Source of the DNA: Pseudomonas nitroreducens
GTDB taxonomy: Bacteria; Pseudomonadota; Gammaproteobacteria; Pseudomonadales; Pseudomonadaceae
NCBI RefSeq assembly: GCF_024170165.1
Contig: NZ_JALJXP010000005.1
Location: 186,001 to 250,000 of the forward strand
Reading direction: 5' to 3'
DNA length: 64,000 nt
Shown one piece after another: positions 1 to 8,123 of the stretch. Numbering within the stretch: the stretch's first letter is position 1; each line of letters starts with the position of its first letter. The notes under the pieces are model-generated. The model searched no databases. It saw only the letters and a list, made by a program, of their open reading frames with translations, and was not told the origin of the DNA. A program made the position numbers and the translations under genes.

Positions 1-1328
1 TCTTCGACTACAGCGTCAACGGCCACCCCACCGGCACCCTGCTGGGCGACCACAGCTACAACCACTTCGACCAGGACCAGTACACCCTGGGCTACGAATT
101 TCGCCATCGCCTGAACGACACCTGGGAGTTCCGCCAGAACGCACGCTACGGCCAGGTCGACCTGAAATTCGCCAACCTGCTGCCGCAGCTGCAGGTGGGG
201 CGCAACATCATCCGCACCGCGGATCGCTTCGACCAGCACATGGACACCTTCAACCTGGACAACCAGTTCCAGGCCAACTTCGACACCGGCACCATCAAGC
301 ACACCCTGCTGATGGGCGCGGACTACAGCTGGCAGGACGCCGACATCGCCCGCTGGCGCACCCTCGGCCCGTCGCTGAACCTGGACAACCCGGCGTATGG
401 CCAGAGCGTGCAGCGCCCGACCAAGGACACCACCCTCGCCGGCCAGGCCATCGACTACAACCAGAACATCGAGCAGGTCGGCGCCTACCTGCAGGACCAG
501 GTCAAGTTCGACGACCACTGGATCCTCACTGCCGGCGGCCGCTACGACTACGTGCGCAACGACCTGGACAACCACGTCGGCGCCCACACCATGCAGAAGG
601 ACAACGCCTTCACCGGCCGCGTCGGCGTGACCTACCTGACCGATTTCGGCCTGGCGCCCTACGTCAGCTACTCCGAGTCCTTCGTGCCCAACACTGGCCT
701 CACCTCCGACGGCAGCGCCTTCAAGGCCAGCGAAGCCCACCAGTACGAAGCGGGCGTGAAGTTCCAGCCGGACGAAACCTTGCTGATCACCCTGGCGGCC
801 TACGAGCTGACCAAGGAAAACATCCTCACCAACCAGCTGAACGCCAACGGCGTGCCCACCGGTTACAGCGAGGCCACCGGCGAGCAGCGTTCGCGCGGCA
901 TCGAAGCGGAGCTGAAAGCCAAGCTGGACCAGAACTGGGACCTGCTGGCCTCGTACACCTACACCAAGGCCAAGATCACCAAGAGCAACGACGCCAACGA
1001 GGGCAACCGTCCGGCCAACGTGCCCGAGCACATGGCCAACGGCTGGCTGAATTACACCTTCCACGAAGGTGCGGTCGACGGCCTCTCCATCGGCGGCGGC
1101 GTGCGCTACACCGGCTCGCTCTACGGCAACAACGCCAACACCTACCACGTCGACAACTACACCCTGTTCGACGCCGGCGTGAGCTACCCGCTGAACAAGA
1201 ACGTGACCCTCTCGGTGAACGCCCAGAACCTGCTGGACGAGGAATATGCCGCGACCTGCGACAGCCCGATCTCCTGCTACCCGGGCCTGCGCCGCACCGT
1301 CATGACCAGCGTGAAGTACAGCTGGTAA
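1..1328 (+). CDS. TonB-dependent siderophore receptor (3' part)
   Basis: The reading frame is open from base 3 and its 5' end lies outside the window, so only about 441 C-terminal residues are seen. They are alternating aromatic/polar beta-strand repeats typical of the 22-strand outer-membrane barrel of TonB-dependent receptors, with a TNGLTSDGSAFKASEAHQYE-like stretch that is characteristic of siderophore receptors (FhuA/FhuE/FoxA group). The chain ends in the aromatic residues YSW, the usual C-terminal outer-membrane insertion signal. The plug domain and TonB box are not in view. The periplasmic binding protein and permease that follow on the same strand fit a hydroxamate-type ferrisiderophore uptake locus. 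The exact siderophore cannot be read from the sequence. Confidence 0.9.
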   Translation, partial: FDYSVNGHPTGTLLGDHSYNHFDQDQYTLGYEFRHRLNDTWEFRQNARYGQVDLKFANLLPQLQVGRNIIRTADRFDQHMDTFNLDNQFQANFDTGTIKHTLLMGADYSWQDADIARWRTLGPSLNLDNPAYGQSVQRPTKDTTLAGQAIDYNQNIEQVGAYLQDQVKFDDHWILTAGGRYDYVRNDLDNHVGAHTMQKDNAFTGRVGVTYLTDFGLAPYVSYSESFVPNTGLTSDGSAFKASEAHQYEAGVKFQPDETLLITLAAYELTKENILTNQLNANGVPTGYSEATGEQRSRGIEAELKAKLDQNWDLLASYTYTKAKITKSNDANEGNRPANVPEHMANGWLNYTFHEGAVDGLSIGGGVRYTGSLYGNNANTYHVDNYTLFDAGVSYPLNKNVTLSVNAQNLLDEEYAATCDSPISCYPGLRRTVMTSVKYSW

Positions 1329-1372
1329 GGCAGCGGCGGGGTCGGCTCGCGCCGGCGCCGCCAGCTGTTTCC

Positions 1373-1404
1373 GGGCTCCCTGTTCGCAGGGGGCCCTTTC
1401 TTGT
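1373..1404 (+). terminator. terminator-like hairpin after the receptor gene
   Basis: A 10-bp stem (1373-1382 with 1387-1396, one G-T wobble) closes a TTCG loop and is followed by TTTC and further T-rich sequence. It lies 45 bases past the receptor stop and may partly separate the receptor from the transporter genes. Confidence 0.6.
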
Positions 1405-1432
1405 TTCTGAAGCAGGTTGTTTCTGAAGCCTG
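1401..1432 (+). repeat. two 16-base tandem units before the binding-protein gene
   Basis: TTGTTTCTGAAGC occurs twice in direct succession with a 16-base period, 33 bases upstream of the next start codon. The role is unknown. It could be simple slippage or a doubled regulator half-site. Confidence 0.5.
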
Positions 1433-1464
1433 TTGCATACCGCTTCAACCGCGAGGAGTAGTGC

Positions 1465-2370
1465 ATGTCCCTCACCCGTCGCCACCTGTTGCAGGGCCTT
1501 GCCATTGGCGGGCTGGCCTGCGCCTCCGGCCTGCCGGTGCTCGCCGGCGAGCGCCTGACGCGGATCGTCGCGCTCAACTGGGTGGCCGCCGAGACGCTGC
1601 TGACCCTGGGCGTGCCGCCCCTGGCGATCTCCGACGACCGCTACTACCGCGTGCGCATGCCCACCCAGCCGCTGCCCGAGAGCGTGCGTGACGTCGGGCC
1701 GTACTGGGAACCGAACCTCGAACTGATCCAGCAGCTGCAACCGCAACTGATCCTCAGCGACCCCATGACCCCGACTCTGCAGCGCCGCCTGAACGGCATC
1801 GCACCGACCGAGCGCGTGGCCATCTACCCGGCTGCTGACGGCGCCTGGCGCGCCACCACTGAATTCATGGGCGATCTCGCCCGCCGCCTCGGCGTCGAAC
1901 AGGTCTCCACCGATTACATCGCTGCCGGCGAGCAGCGCCTCGCCGAGCTGCGCGCCAGGCTGGCGAACCGCAAGCTGCCGCCGGTGTGCGTCGCCGTGCT
2001 CAACCAGGATGGCCGCCACGCCGCCGTCTACGGCAGGAACAGCATGGTGCAGGACGTACTCGACCGGCTCGGCGTCGAGAACGCCTGGCAAGGCCCGGTC
2101 GGCCCGGTGGGGCTGGCGATGGTCAGCATCGAGCGGCTGGCCGAGCGCGCGGACGCGCACCTGGTCTATGTCGACATCCCCACCACCTCGGCGCGCCTGC
2201 AGAGCCTGCGGCAACCCAACGACCTCTGGGCCAACCTGCCCGCCGTGCGCCGGGGGCACACGCTGACGCTGCAACGTTTCTACCCCTATGCCGGCGCCGC
2301 CTCGGTGCTCGACCTTGCCGAACGCATCGCGGCCTACCTGGACAGCGCCACGGAGGTTGCCCATGTCTGA
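1465..2370 (+). CDS. iron-siderophore ABC transporter substrate-binding protein (FhuD-like)
   Basis: This 301-residue protein begins with a twin-arginine signal (LTRRHLLQG followed by a hydrophobic Gly/Ala/Leu stretch ending near LAGE), so it is probably Tat-exported to the periplasm. The body has the class III metal-siderophore binding fold features: a conserved early RIVALNWVAAETLLTLG segment, the DVGPYWEPNLELIQQLQPQLIL segment, and a long linking helix around residues 150-170. An AGGAG-like ribosome site precedes the ATG at 1465. The stop overlaps the start of the permease gene by 8 bases, indicating translational coupling. By context it delivers a ferric hydroxamate to the downstream permease. 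Ligand identity is inferred only from family resemblance to FhuD. Confidence 0.85.
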   Translation: MSLTRRHLLQGLAIGGLACASGLPVLAGERLTRIVALNWVAAETLLTLGVPPLAISDDRYYRVRMPTQPLPESVRDVGPYWEPNLELIQQLQPQLILSDPMTPTLQRRLNGIAPTERVAIYPAADGAWRATTEFMGDLARRLGVEQVSTDYIAAGEQRLAELRARLANRKLPPVCVAVLNQDGRHAAVYGRNSMVQDVLDRLGVENAWQGPVGPVGLAMVSIERLAERADAHLVYVDIPTTSARLQSLRQPNDLWANLPAVRRGHTLTLQRFYPYAGAASVLDLAERIAAYLDSATEVAHV

Positions 2371-4372
2371 ATCGACGCTCGGCCTCGCCGCCCCGCGCCG
2401 CAGCCTGGGCCTTGGCCCGGCGACCTGCACCCTGGTGCTGGCGATTCTCGCCGGTCTGCTGGTGTTCCATGGCCTGCAAGGCGCCCTGCCCCGCGACCTC
2501 TGGTGGCAGGCGCTGTGGGCGCCGGACCTGGATGACGTGCGTCAGGTGCTGCTGCACTTCAGCTTCTTCCCGCGTCTGGCGGTGAGCCTGATGGCCGGGG
2601 CCGCGCTGGCCCTGGCCGGCACGCTGTTCCAGCAGATACTGCGCAACCCGCTGGCGGAACCGGTGACCCTCGGCGTCTCTGCCGGCGCCAACCTGGCCCT
2701 GTCGGCCGCCACCATCTTCGCCCCGACCCTGCTGGTGCACGGCCTGGAAGCCGTCACCCTGAGCGGCGCGGCACTGGCGGCCTGCCTGCTGTTTGCCTTT
2801 GCCTGGGGGCGCACCCTGTCGCCGCTGCGCTTCATCCTCGCCGGCATGGTCATCAGCCTGTACTGCGTGTCGCTCAACGCGCTGCTGGTGCTGTTCAACC
2901 ACGACTACCTGATCGACCTGCTGCTCTGGCAGGCCGGCTCGCTGAACCAGAGCGGCTGGGATGGCGCCCTTTACCTCGCCCCGCGCCTGGCAGTGGCCAT
3001 GGTCATCGCGCTGCTGATGGTGCGCCCGCTGGCAGCACTGGGACTGGAGGACGAAGGTGCCGCCGCGGTGGGCGTGAACCTGCTGCGCACCCGCGTACTT
3101 GGCCTGGCCGTAGCCGTGGCGCTGAGTGCGTTCGTCACCAGCGCCGTGGGCATGCTGGCTTTCGTCGGCCTTGCCGCACCGGCCATTGCCCGGTTGTGCG
3201 GGGCGCGCACGCTCAAGCAACGCTTGATCTGGGCGCCACTGCTGGGTGCCGCGCTGCTCTGCGTGGTCGACCAGATCGCCCGCGAACTGTCGCGCTTCGC
3301 CGGAGAAATTCCCGCCGGCATCCTCACCGGCATCTTCAGCGTGCCGCTGCTGCTGTGGCTGCTCAGCCGCCAGCGCAGCGGCGGCATCGTCCCGCGTCCG
3401 GCGCCGGCCAGGCCGCAGCGCGAACATCCCTGGCGGCTGATCATCGGCGCGGCAATCCTCCTCGCCCTGCTGACCTTGCCGGCGATCTACTTCGCGGTGG
3501 ACGCCAAAGGCTGGCACTGGGGCGACGCCGGCCTGAGCGATGCCATCCTGCAGTGGCGCCTGCCGCGCGTGCTCGGCTCGCTGGCTGCCGGCGCCATGCT
3601 TGCCGTCGCCGGCCTGCTGGTGCAGCGCCTGACTGGTAACCCCATGGCCAGCCCGGAAGTGCTCGGCGCCACCTCCGGCTCGGCGATTGCCGTACTGGTG
3701 CTGTTCCTGGTGCTGCCGCAGCCGCAGGCCTACATGGTCCCAGCGGCCAGCATCGGCGCGCTGCTCACCCTCGGCCTGCTGCTGTGGTTCGCCTGGCGCA
3801 AGACCTTCAATGCCGAGCGACTGCTGCTCACCGGCGTGTGCCTGACGACCCTCCTGCATTCGTTGAGCACTCTACTGCTGGCCAGCGGCGACCCGCGCAT
3901 GACCGCAATGATGAGCTGGATGACCGGCTCGACCTACCAGGTGGACGTGCTGTCGGCGAGCACCGGGCTGGTGATTGGCGCGCTGATGATTGGCGTCAGC
4001 CTGCTGCTGGCTCGCCCGCTGGACCTGCTGACGCTGGGCAATGGCACGGCGACTGCGCTGGGGCTGCGGCTGCGCCTGAGTCACCTGATGATTCTGCTGA
4101 CGGCCGCGGTGCTCACCGCCACCGCGACCATCATCGTCGGCCCGCTGAGCTTCGTCGGCCTGATCGGCCCGCACATCGCCCGCCACCTCGGCGTGCGCCG
4201 CGCGGCACCGCAAGTGCTGCTCAGCGCGGTGGCCGGGGCGTTGATCATGGTGGTGGCGGACTGGCTGGGGCGGAACATTGCCTATCCCTGGCCGGTGTCG
4301 GCGGGATTGCTGGCGGCGTTCATCGGTTGCCCGTACTTCCTCTGGCTGATGCATCGGGAGCGGCGGGGCTGA
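2363..4372 (+). CDS. fhuB: Fe3+-hydroxamate ABC transporter permease, fused double-length (FhuB-like)
   Basis: This 669-residue integral membrane protein is made of two homologous FecCD-type halves (about residues 1-330 and 345-669). This is the FhuB architecture, whereas most siderophore permeases are single-length dimers. Each half carries the family signature regions, for example LRNPLAEPVTLGVSAGAN and LTGNPMASPEVLGATSGSA, and a late GxxxFVGLxxPHIAR-type cytoplasmic loop for the ATPase (FVGLAAPAIARL; FVGLIGPHIARHL). I chose the ATG at 2363 because GGAGG lies just upstream and it overlaps the binding-protein stop. An in-frame upstream extension would overlap that gene by 80 bases. No FhuC-type ATPase gene follows; the next gene is convergent, so the ATPase must be encoded elsewhere or upstream of the window. 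Confidence 0.9.
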   Translation: MSESTLGLAAPRRSLGLGPATCTLVLAILAGLLVFHGLQGALPRDLWWQALWAPDLDDVRQVLLHFSFFPRLAVSLMAGAALALAGTLFQQILRNPLAEPVTLGVSAGANLALSAATIFAPTLLVHGLEAVTLSGAALAACLLFAFAWGRTLSPLRFILAGMVISLYCVSLNALLVLFNHDYLIDLLLWQAGSLNQSGWDGALYLAPRLAVAMVIALLMVRPLAALGLEDEGAAAVGVNLLRTRVLGLAVAVALSAFVTSAVGMLAFVGLAAPAIARLCGARTLKQRLIWAPLLGAALLCVVDQIARELSRFAGEIPAGILTGIFSVPLLLWLLSRQRSGGIVPRPAPARPQREHPWRLIIGAAILLALLTLPAIYFAVDAKGWHWGDAGLSDAILQWRLPRVLGSLAAGAMLAVAGLLVQRLTGNPMASPEVLGATSGSAIAVLVLFLVLPQPQAYMVPAASIGALLTLGLLLWFAWRKTFNAERLLLTGVCLTTLLHSLSTLLLASGDPRMTAMMSWMTGSTYQVDVLSASTGLVIGALMIGVSLLLARPLDLLTLGNGTATALGLRLRLSHLMILLTAAVLTATATIIVGPLSFVGLIGPHIARHLGVRRAAPQVLLSAVAGALIMVVADWLGRNIAYPWPVSAGLLAAFIGCPYFLWLMHRERRG

Positions 4373-4390
4373 ACCTGGTGCCTGCGGTTA

Positions 4391-4433
4391 CGCGGACGTT
4401 GTCCGCGATCGCGAGCATGGCTCGCTCCTACAG
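4391..4433. repeat. REP-like repeat, copy 1
   Basis: This segment with GTCCGCGATCGCGAGCATGG at its core and ending GCTCCTACAG closely matches 22313-22355 in order and length, with scattered substitutions. Its arms (TCCGCG... and GCTCCTAC) are the common Pseudomonas intergenic TAGGAGC-type element. It sits between the convergent permease and catA genes. Confidence 0.65.
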
Positions 4434-4510
4434 GTCTGCGCCGATCCCGCCCTTGTAGGAGCTGGCCATGCCTGCGACAGCCCGAGCTGCGGAGCATCAG
4501 GGTGCTCTGA

Positions 4511-4590
4511 GTAGGATGGCGTGGAGCGCAGCGATACCCACCAATCCGTGCGCCGACAGCATGGGTATCGCTCCGCTCCACCCATCCTAC
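4511..4590. repeat. inverted repeat of a second intergenic repeat family
   Basis: The arm at 4511-4540 pairs with 4562-4590 with a single indel and a single mismatch, leaving a loop of 21 bases. The left arm is identical over 30 bases, in reverse complement, to 43617-43646 in this window, so it is a dispersed element. It could form a long hairpin in transcripts from either of the two flanking convergent genes and act as a terminator or RNA stabiliser. Confidence 0.7.
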
Positions 4591-4615
4591 GTCGGGGTTA
4601 CCGGCAGGCCGGGAA

Positions 4616-5548
4616 TCAGGCTTCCTGCAGCGCGCGAGGGCGGTTGCTGCGGTCTTCGGCGTCGGCAGAAACCGCCTGCTGCAGCTGGAAGTTGAACTCG
4701 ATCTCGGCGAAGCGCCCGTCCACACCGCGCGCCTGGGCGGCGGCCGCGTCCTCGACGAAACGCACCTCGCCGATCAGCCCGTCACGGGTGGCGTAGGCGA
4801 AGTCGTCCCACAGGTACTGATCACCGGCGAGGTTGATCTGCGTGGTCAGGTGACGATGCCCCGGCGCCGAAATGAAGAAATGGATGTGCGCCGGACGCTG
4901 GCCATGGCGGCCCAGCTGATCGAGCAGTTCCTGGGTCGGGCCGTCCGGCGGGCAGCCGTAACCGCTGGGCACGATGCTGCGGGCTTTGTAGCGGCCTTCG
5001 GCGTCGGTGACGATGCGCCGGCGCAGGTTGAACTCGGACTGGGTGCTGTCGAAGTAGGAGTAGGTGCCCTGGGTGTTGGCGTGCCAGAGGTCGACCACGG
5101 CGCCGGCCAGCGGCTTGCCCTGCGGGTCGAACACGCGGCCGGAGAGGAACATCACGGTACCCGCGTCCTTGCCGTCGTCCATCCGCGCCTCGCCTTCGGA
5201 CAGCGGCGCGCCGGCCACATACAGCGGGCCTTCGATAGTGCGCGGGGTGCCGCCGCCGATGCCGGCGGCGGCGTCCTGGGCGTCCAGCAGCAGGTCAAGG
5301 TAGTGCTCCACGCCGAGGCCAGCAACGACCAGACCGGCTTCCTGGCGCGAGCCAAGACGGTTGAGGTAGTCCACCGCTTTCCAGAACTCGTCGGGGGTGA
5401 CGTTCATGTCTTCGATCAGTTTGGCGGTGTCCTGCAGGATGCGCAGGACAAGGTTCTTCACCCGTGGGTTGCCCGCATCGTTCAGGGCGCCGCTGGCTTC
5501 TTCGAAGAACCTCTGGATGTCGGCAGTCTGGGAAATCTTCAGGGTCAC
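4616..5548 (-). CDS. catA: catechol 1,2-dioxygenase
   Basis: This 310-residue intradiol dioxygenase opens catechol to cis,cis-muconate, the entry to the beta-ketoadipate pathway. The N-terminal helical dimerisation domain (about 1-100) is followed by the catalytic beta-sandwich with the non-haem Fe(III) ligands: a Tyr in GTYSYF (near 163), Tyr197 in VPSGYG, and His221/His223 in RPAHIHFF. Length is normal for CatA. The start is a GTG at 5548 preceded by GAGGT, and the A-rich motif just upstream (5562-5572, minus strand) is a Crc/Hfq-type site. It lies 33 bases downstream of a flavin reductase gene on the same strand and is probably cotranscribed. The usual catB and catC partners are not adjacent, so they must be elsewhere. 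Confidence 0.95.
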   Translation of the reverse strand: MTLKISQTADIQRFFEEASGALNDAGNPRVKNLVLRILQDTAKLIEDMNVTPDEFWKAVDYLNRLGSRQEAGLVVAGLGVEHYLDLLLDAQDAAAGIGGGTPRTIEGPLYVAGAPLSEGEARMDDGKDAGTVMFLSGRVFDPQGKPLAGAVVDLWHANTQGTYSYFDSTQSEFNLRRRIVTDAEGRYKARSIVPSGYGCPPDGPTQELLDQLGRHGQRPAHIHFFISAPGHRHLTTQINLAGDQYLWDDFAYATRDGLIGEVRFVEDAAAAQARGVDGRFAEIEFNFQLQQAVSADAEDRSNRPRALQEA

Positions 5549-5561
5549 GGTGATTACCTCG

Positions 5562-5572
5562 TTCTTGTTGTT
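5562..5572 (-). promoter_or_regulatory. CA-rich Crc/Hfq-type motif at the catA start
   Basis: On the minus strand the RNA reads AACAACAAGAACGAGG, containing two overlapping AAnAAnAA units immediately before the GAGGT ribosome site of catA. This is the established signature for Hfq/Crc translational catabolite repression in Pseudomonas. Function here is inferred. Confidence 0.6.
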
Positions 5573-5581
5573 AGACAGGGA

Positions 5582-6103
5582 TCAACTGGCGCAGCGCACG
5601 GCCTCGCGGTCTACGCGATGGAAGACGCGGTTGAAGTACACCAGGCTGTCCTGGCGCTCGCGCACCGCGACCTTTTCCAGCTCGACGAACATCACCGTGT
5701 GCGAGCCGACTTCCTTGCAGTCGCTGATCCGCCCTTCCAGGCTGACCAGTGCCTGACGCAGCACCGGCAGGCCGGCGTAACCGTCGTCCCAGAGGTCCCA
5801 GGTGAAGCGCTCTTCCATGGACACCTTGGTCATCCCGGCGAAGTGCTTGGCCAGCTCTTCCTGCTCGCCGCACAGCACGTTGACGCACAGGTGGCCGTTG
5901 CTGCGGAACACGTCGTGGGTGGCGCTGCCGCGGTTGACGCAGACCAGCACGGTGGGCGGCGAGTCGGTGACCGAGCAGACCGCGCTGGCGGTGATGCCGC
6001 AGCGACCTTCCGGGCCGTTGGTGGTGATGATGTTCACCGCCGCCGGCAGCTGCGCCATGGCGTTGCGGAAGTCGATCTGGGTCTGGCTGAGGGTGTTGGC
6101 CAT
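5582..6103 (-). CDS. flavin reductase family protein (FMN-binding split barrel)
   Basis: This 173-residue protein resembles the short-chain flavin reductases (HpaC/HsaB/NtaB group) that supply reduced FMN or FAD to two-component monooxygenases. Visible features are the opening FRNAMAQLPAAVNIITTNGPEGRCGITASAVCSVTDSPPTVLVCVN region that forms the flavin-binding split barrel, and the later HTVMFVELEKV segment. I chose the ATG at 6103 because a GGAGCGAAGAA ribosome site precedes it and MANTLSQ is a sensible N-terminus. A longer GTG-started frame would add 29 unconvincing residues. It is upstream of catA in the same operon, so it may feed a hydroxylase that makes catechol or a related diphenol. 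No oxygenase partner lies nearby. Confidence 0.85.
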   Translation of the reverse strand: MANTLSQTQIDFRNAMAQLPAAVNIITTNGPEGRCGITASAVCSVTDSPPTVLVCVNRGSATHDVFRSNGHLCVNVLCGEQEELAKHFAGMTKVSMEERFTWDLWDDGYAGLPVLRQALVSLEGRISDCKEVGSHTVMFVELEKVAVRERQDSLVYFNRVFHRVDREAVRCAS

Positions 6104-6384
6104 TTCTTCGCTCCTGTTTGCCGGAGTGGCATGTGCTGGAGTGGCCGGCACGCCCGGCCTTTCTTGTAGGGGGCCAGCGTAGGGCAGCACGGCGGCGCGC
6201 CATATTCAGACGATCACCACGCTTTGCGGTGGTGGCCGCTAGTCATCTAGGTGGTTTCTTTATCGTCAGCACCGGCGACTATGGGTATGCTCCGGGCATG
6301 CCATTCCGACGACCGCGGCAAAAGCCCGGCGTACGCGGCCTACGTGCAGCTTCACAACGATAAGAAAGAAAGTGGCAACGCCTG
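6104..6384. promoter_or_regulatory. divergent promoter region between flavin reductase and response regulator
   Basis: This 281-base region must hold the promoters for the flavin reductase-catA pair (minus) and the response regulator (plus). The clearest element is a CACCAC / GTGGTG inverted repeat (6215-6220 and 6229-6234, 8-base spacer), a plausible operator. No convincing -35/-10 pair could be fixed by eye. Confidence 0.4.
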
Positions 6385-7011
6385 ATGGAAGCTAGAAAAC
6401 CCGTGGTCTACATCGTCGACGACGACAAGGACCTGCGCACCTCCCTCGCCTGGCTGCTCGAATCGGTCAGCATCGAATCGCTCTGTTACGGCGGCGCCGA
6501 GGAATTCCTGCGCGAATACGACCCCAGACTCCCCGCCTGCCTGGTCCTCGACGTGCGCATGCCCGAGACCAGCGGCTTCCAGCTGCAGGAGATGCTCAAC
6601 GACAGGGGCATCAACCTGCCGACCATCTTCGTCACCGCCCACGGCGATATCCCGATGTCGGTGAAGGCGATGAAGAACGGCGCGCTGGATTTCGTCGAGA
6701 AGCCCTACAACCCGCAGCAGATGCTGGATCGCATCCAGGCCGCGCTGAAAAGCGCAGTGCAGGTGCACGCGGGCCAGGAGCAGAAGCAGAACCTGCAGCA
6801 CAAGCTCGACCTGCTCACCGGGCGGGAGCGGGAAATCCTGATGATGGTGGTGGACGGCAAGGCCAGCAAGGTCATTGCCCGCGAACTGAACATCAGCGTC
6901 AAGACGGTCGATGTGCACCGCACCAAGATCAAGGAGAAGATGGGCGTCAGCAGCATCGCCATGCTGGTGCGCGAGGTGCTCAACGTGCCGGTGGAAGAGT
7001 CGCGCCCCTGA
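6385..7011 (+). CDS. FixJ/NarL-type response regulator, orphan
   Basis: This 208-residue protein has an N-terminal receiver domain (about 5-120) with the acidic pair DDD at 12-14, the phosphorylatable Asp56 in LVLDVRMP, a Thr in VTAHGD and the Lys of VEKPYNP. A LuxR-type helix-turn-helix follows (about 140-200: LTGREREILMMVVDGKASKVIARELNIS, with the VKTVDVHRTKI recognition helix). This is the FixJ/TodT/StyR architecture. No histidine kinase gene is adjacent, so its partner is elsewhere. It is divergent from the flavin reductase-catA operon, which makes control of that operon a reasonable but unproven guess. It could equally act on distant genes. Confidence 0.85.
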   Translation: MEARKPVVYIVDDDKDLRTSLAWLLESVSIESLCYGGAEEFLREYDPRLPACLVLDVRMPETSGFQLQEMLNDRGINLPTIFVTAHGDIPMSVKAMKNGALDFVEKPYNPQQMLDRIQAALKSAVQVHAGQEQKQNLQHKLDLLTGREREILMMVVDGKASKVIARELNISVKTVDVHRTKIKEKMGVSSIAMLVREVLNVPVEESRP

Positions 7012-7047
7012 GCGGGGCGCAATCTTGTCGATAAATCAACCTGTCGA

Positions 7048-8037
7048 TCAGTCGACGCGCTCGCCGCACAGGTCGAGCGCGAACAGGCGCTCCACTTCCG
7101 CAGCCGGCAAGCCGCAGCCCAGCAGGCTGAACAGCTTGCCCAGCGCCGCTTCGCGGGTCATGCCGCCACCGGACACCAGCCCGGCGTCGCGCAGGCGACT
7201 GCCGGCGGCGTAGATATCGAAGGCAACGTGGCCCTGCGGGCACTGGCTGATCGCTGCCAGTACGACGCCACGGGCATGGGCTTCGCGCAGCGCGGCCAGC
7301 AGCTCTTCATTGTCCGAAGGGCCGGTGCCGCTACCGAAGCACTCCAGCAGCAGCGCCCGTACACCACTACCCAGCAGCGCGCGCAGGTGCTCGGCACGCA
7401 GGCCGGGAAACAGCGGCAGCACCGCGAGATTCACCGCTTGGCGCGGCTGGCGGTAGCTCAGCTCGGCAGGCAGCGATTGCGCGCGCTCGCCCTGACGCTC
7501 GCGCGGCAGGACCGCGAACGCATCGAAAGCATCGCTGCGCAGCTTGGTCACCCGGGCGCCATGCATCAGCTCGCCATTAAAATACAGCCAGACGCCCGGC
7601 TCCACACCGGCTTCCAGCGCCTTCAGTGCGCCGAGCAGGTTGCCCGGCGCATCGCTGCCCGGCGCGCCCATGGGCTGCATGGAGCCCGTCAGGATCAGCG
7701 GGACATCCAGCCCCAGCAGCAGGAAGGACAGTGCAGCGGCGCTGTAGGCCAGGGTATCGGTGCCATGCAGTACCAGCACGCCGTCATGGCCACCCTGCTC
7801 CACCGCATGGACGATGGCGTCGCGCATGGCCAGCCAGTTGGCCTGGGTCATGTTGGCGCTGTCGAGCAGCGGTTGCAGTTCGGCGAAGGACCAGTCCAGG
7901 CGAATCTCGCCGTGGACTTGCAGTTGTTCGCGCATGCGAGCTTCGAATCCGCCAGCCGGCGCCAGGCCTTCGGCGGTCTGCAGCATGCCGATGGTGCCGC
8001 CGGTATAGAGGACGAAGAGGTTCTTCACTCGACGCAT
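7048..8037 (-). CDS. ansA: L-asparaginase
   Basis: This 329-residue enzyme hydrolyses L-asparagine to aspartate and ammonia. The first catalytic Thr lies in the YTGGTIGM motif near the N-terminus, and the second lies in VLHGTDTLAYSAAALSFLL, the conserved HGTDT motif of the asparaginase/glutaminase family. There is no signal peptide, so a cytoplasmic type I enzyme is expected. It lies downstream of the sodium/amino-acid symporter gene on the same strand with an 86-base gap holding a long hairpin. The pairing with an AGCS transporter resembles the P. aeruginosa ansA neighbourhood and suggests uptake and catabolism of amides or small amino acids. Confidence 0.92.
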   Translation of the reverse strand: MRRVKNLFVLYTGGTIGMLQTAEGLAPAGGFEARMREQLQVHGEIRLDWSFAELQPLLDSANMTQANWLAMRDAIVHAVEQGGHDGVLVLHGTDTLAYSAAALSFLLLGLDVPLILTGSMQPMGAPGSDAPGNLLGALKALEAGVEPGVWLYFNGELMHGARVTKLRSDAFDAFAVLPRERQGERAQSLPAELSYRQPRQAVNLAVLPLFPGLRAEHLRALLGSGVRALLLECFGSGTGPSDNEELLAALREAHARGVVLAAISQCPQGHVAFDIYAAGSRLRDAGLVSGGGMTREAALGKLFSLLGCGLPAAEVERLFALDLCGERVD

Positions 8038-8072
8038 GCCAGTGCTCTTGTAGGAAAGTTCACAGGATAAAC

Positions 8073-8102
8073 CGCGAGGCCGGGAGAAGTCCCGGCCTCG
8101 CG
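8073..8102. terminator. perfect 13-bp hairpin between symporter and asparaginase genes
   Basis: The arms at 8073-8085 and 8090-8102 are perfectly complementary around a 4-base loop. On the minus strand it follows the symporter stop. The downstream run is only modestly T-rich, so it may attenuate or stabilise the message rather than end it fully. Confidence 0.55.
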
Positions 8103-8123
8103 TGTCAGACCTTGGTCCGAGGA

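Noticed and set aside
2123..3859. 578-codon open frame on the minus strand across the permease gene
   Set aside because: Antisense to FhuB, with Arg/Gln/Ala-rich low-complexity sequence typical of high-GC shadow frames.
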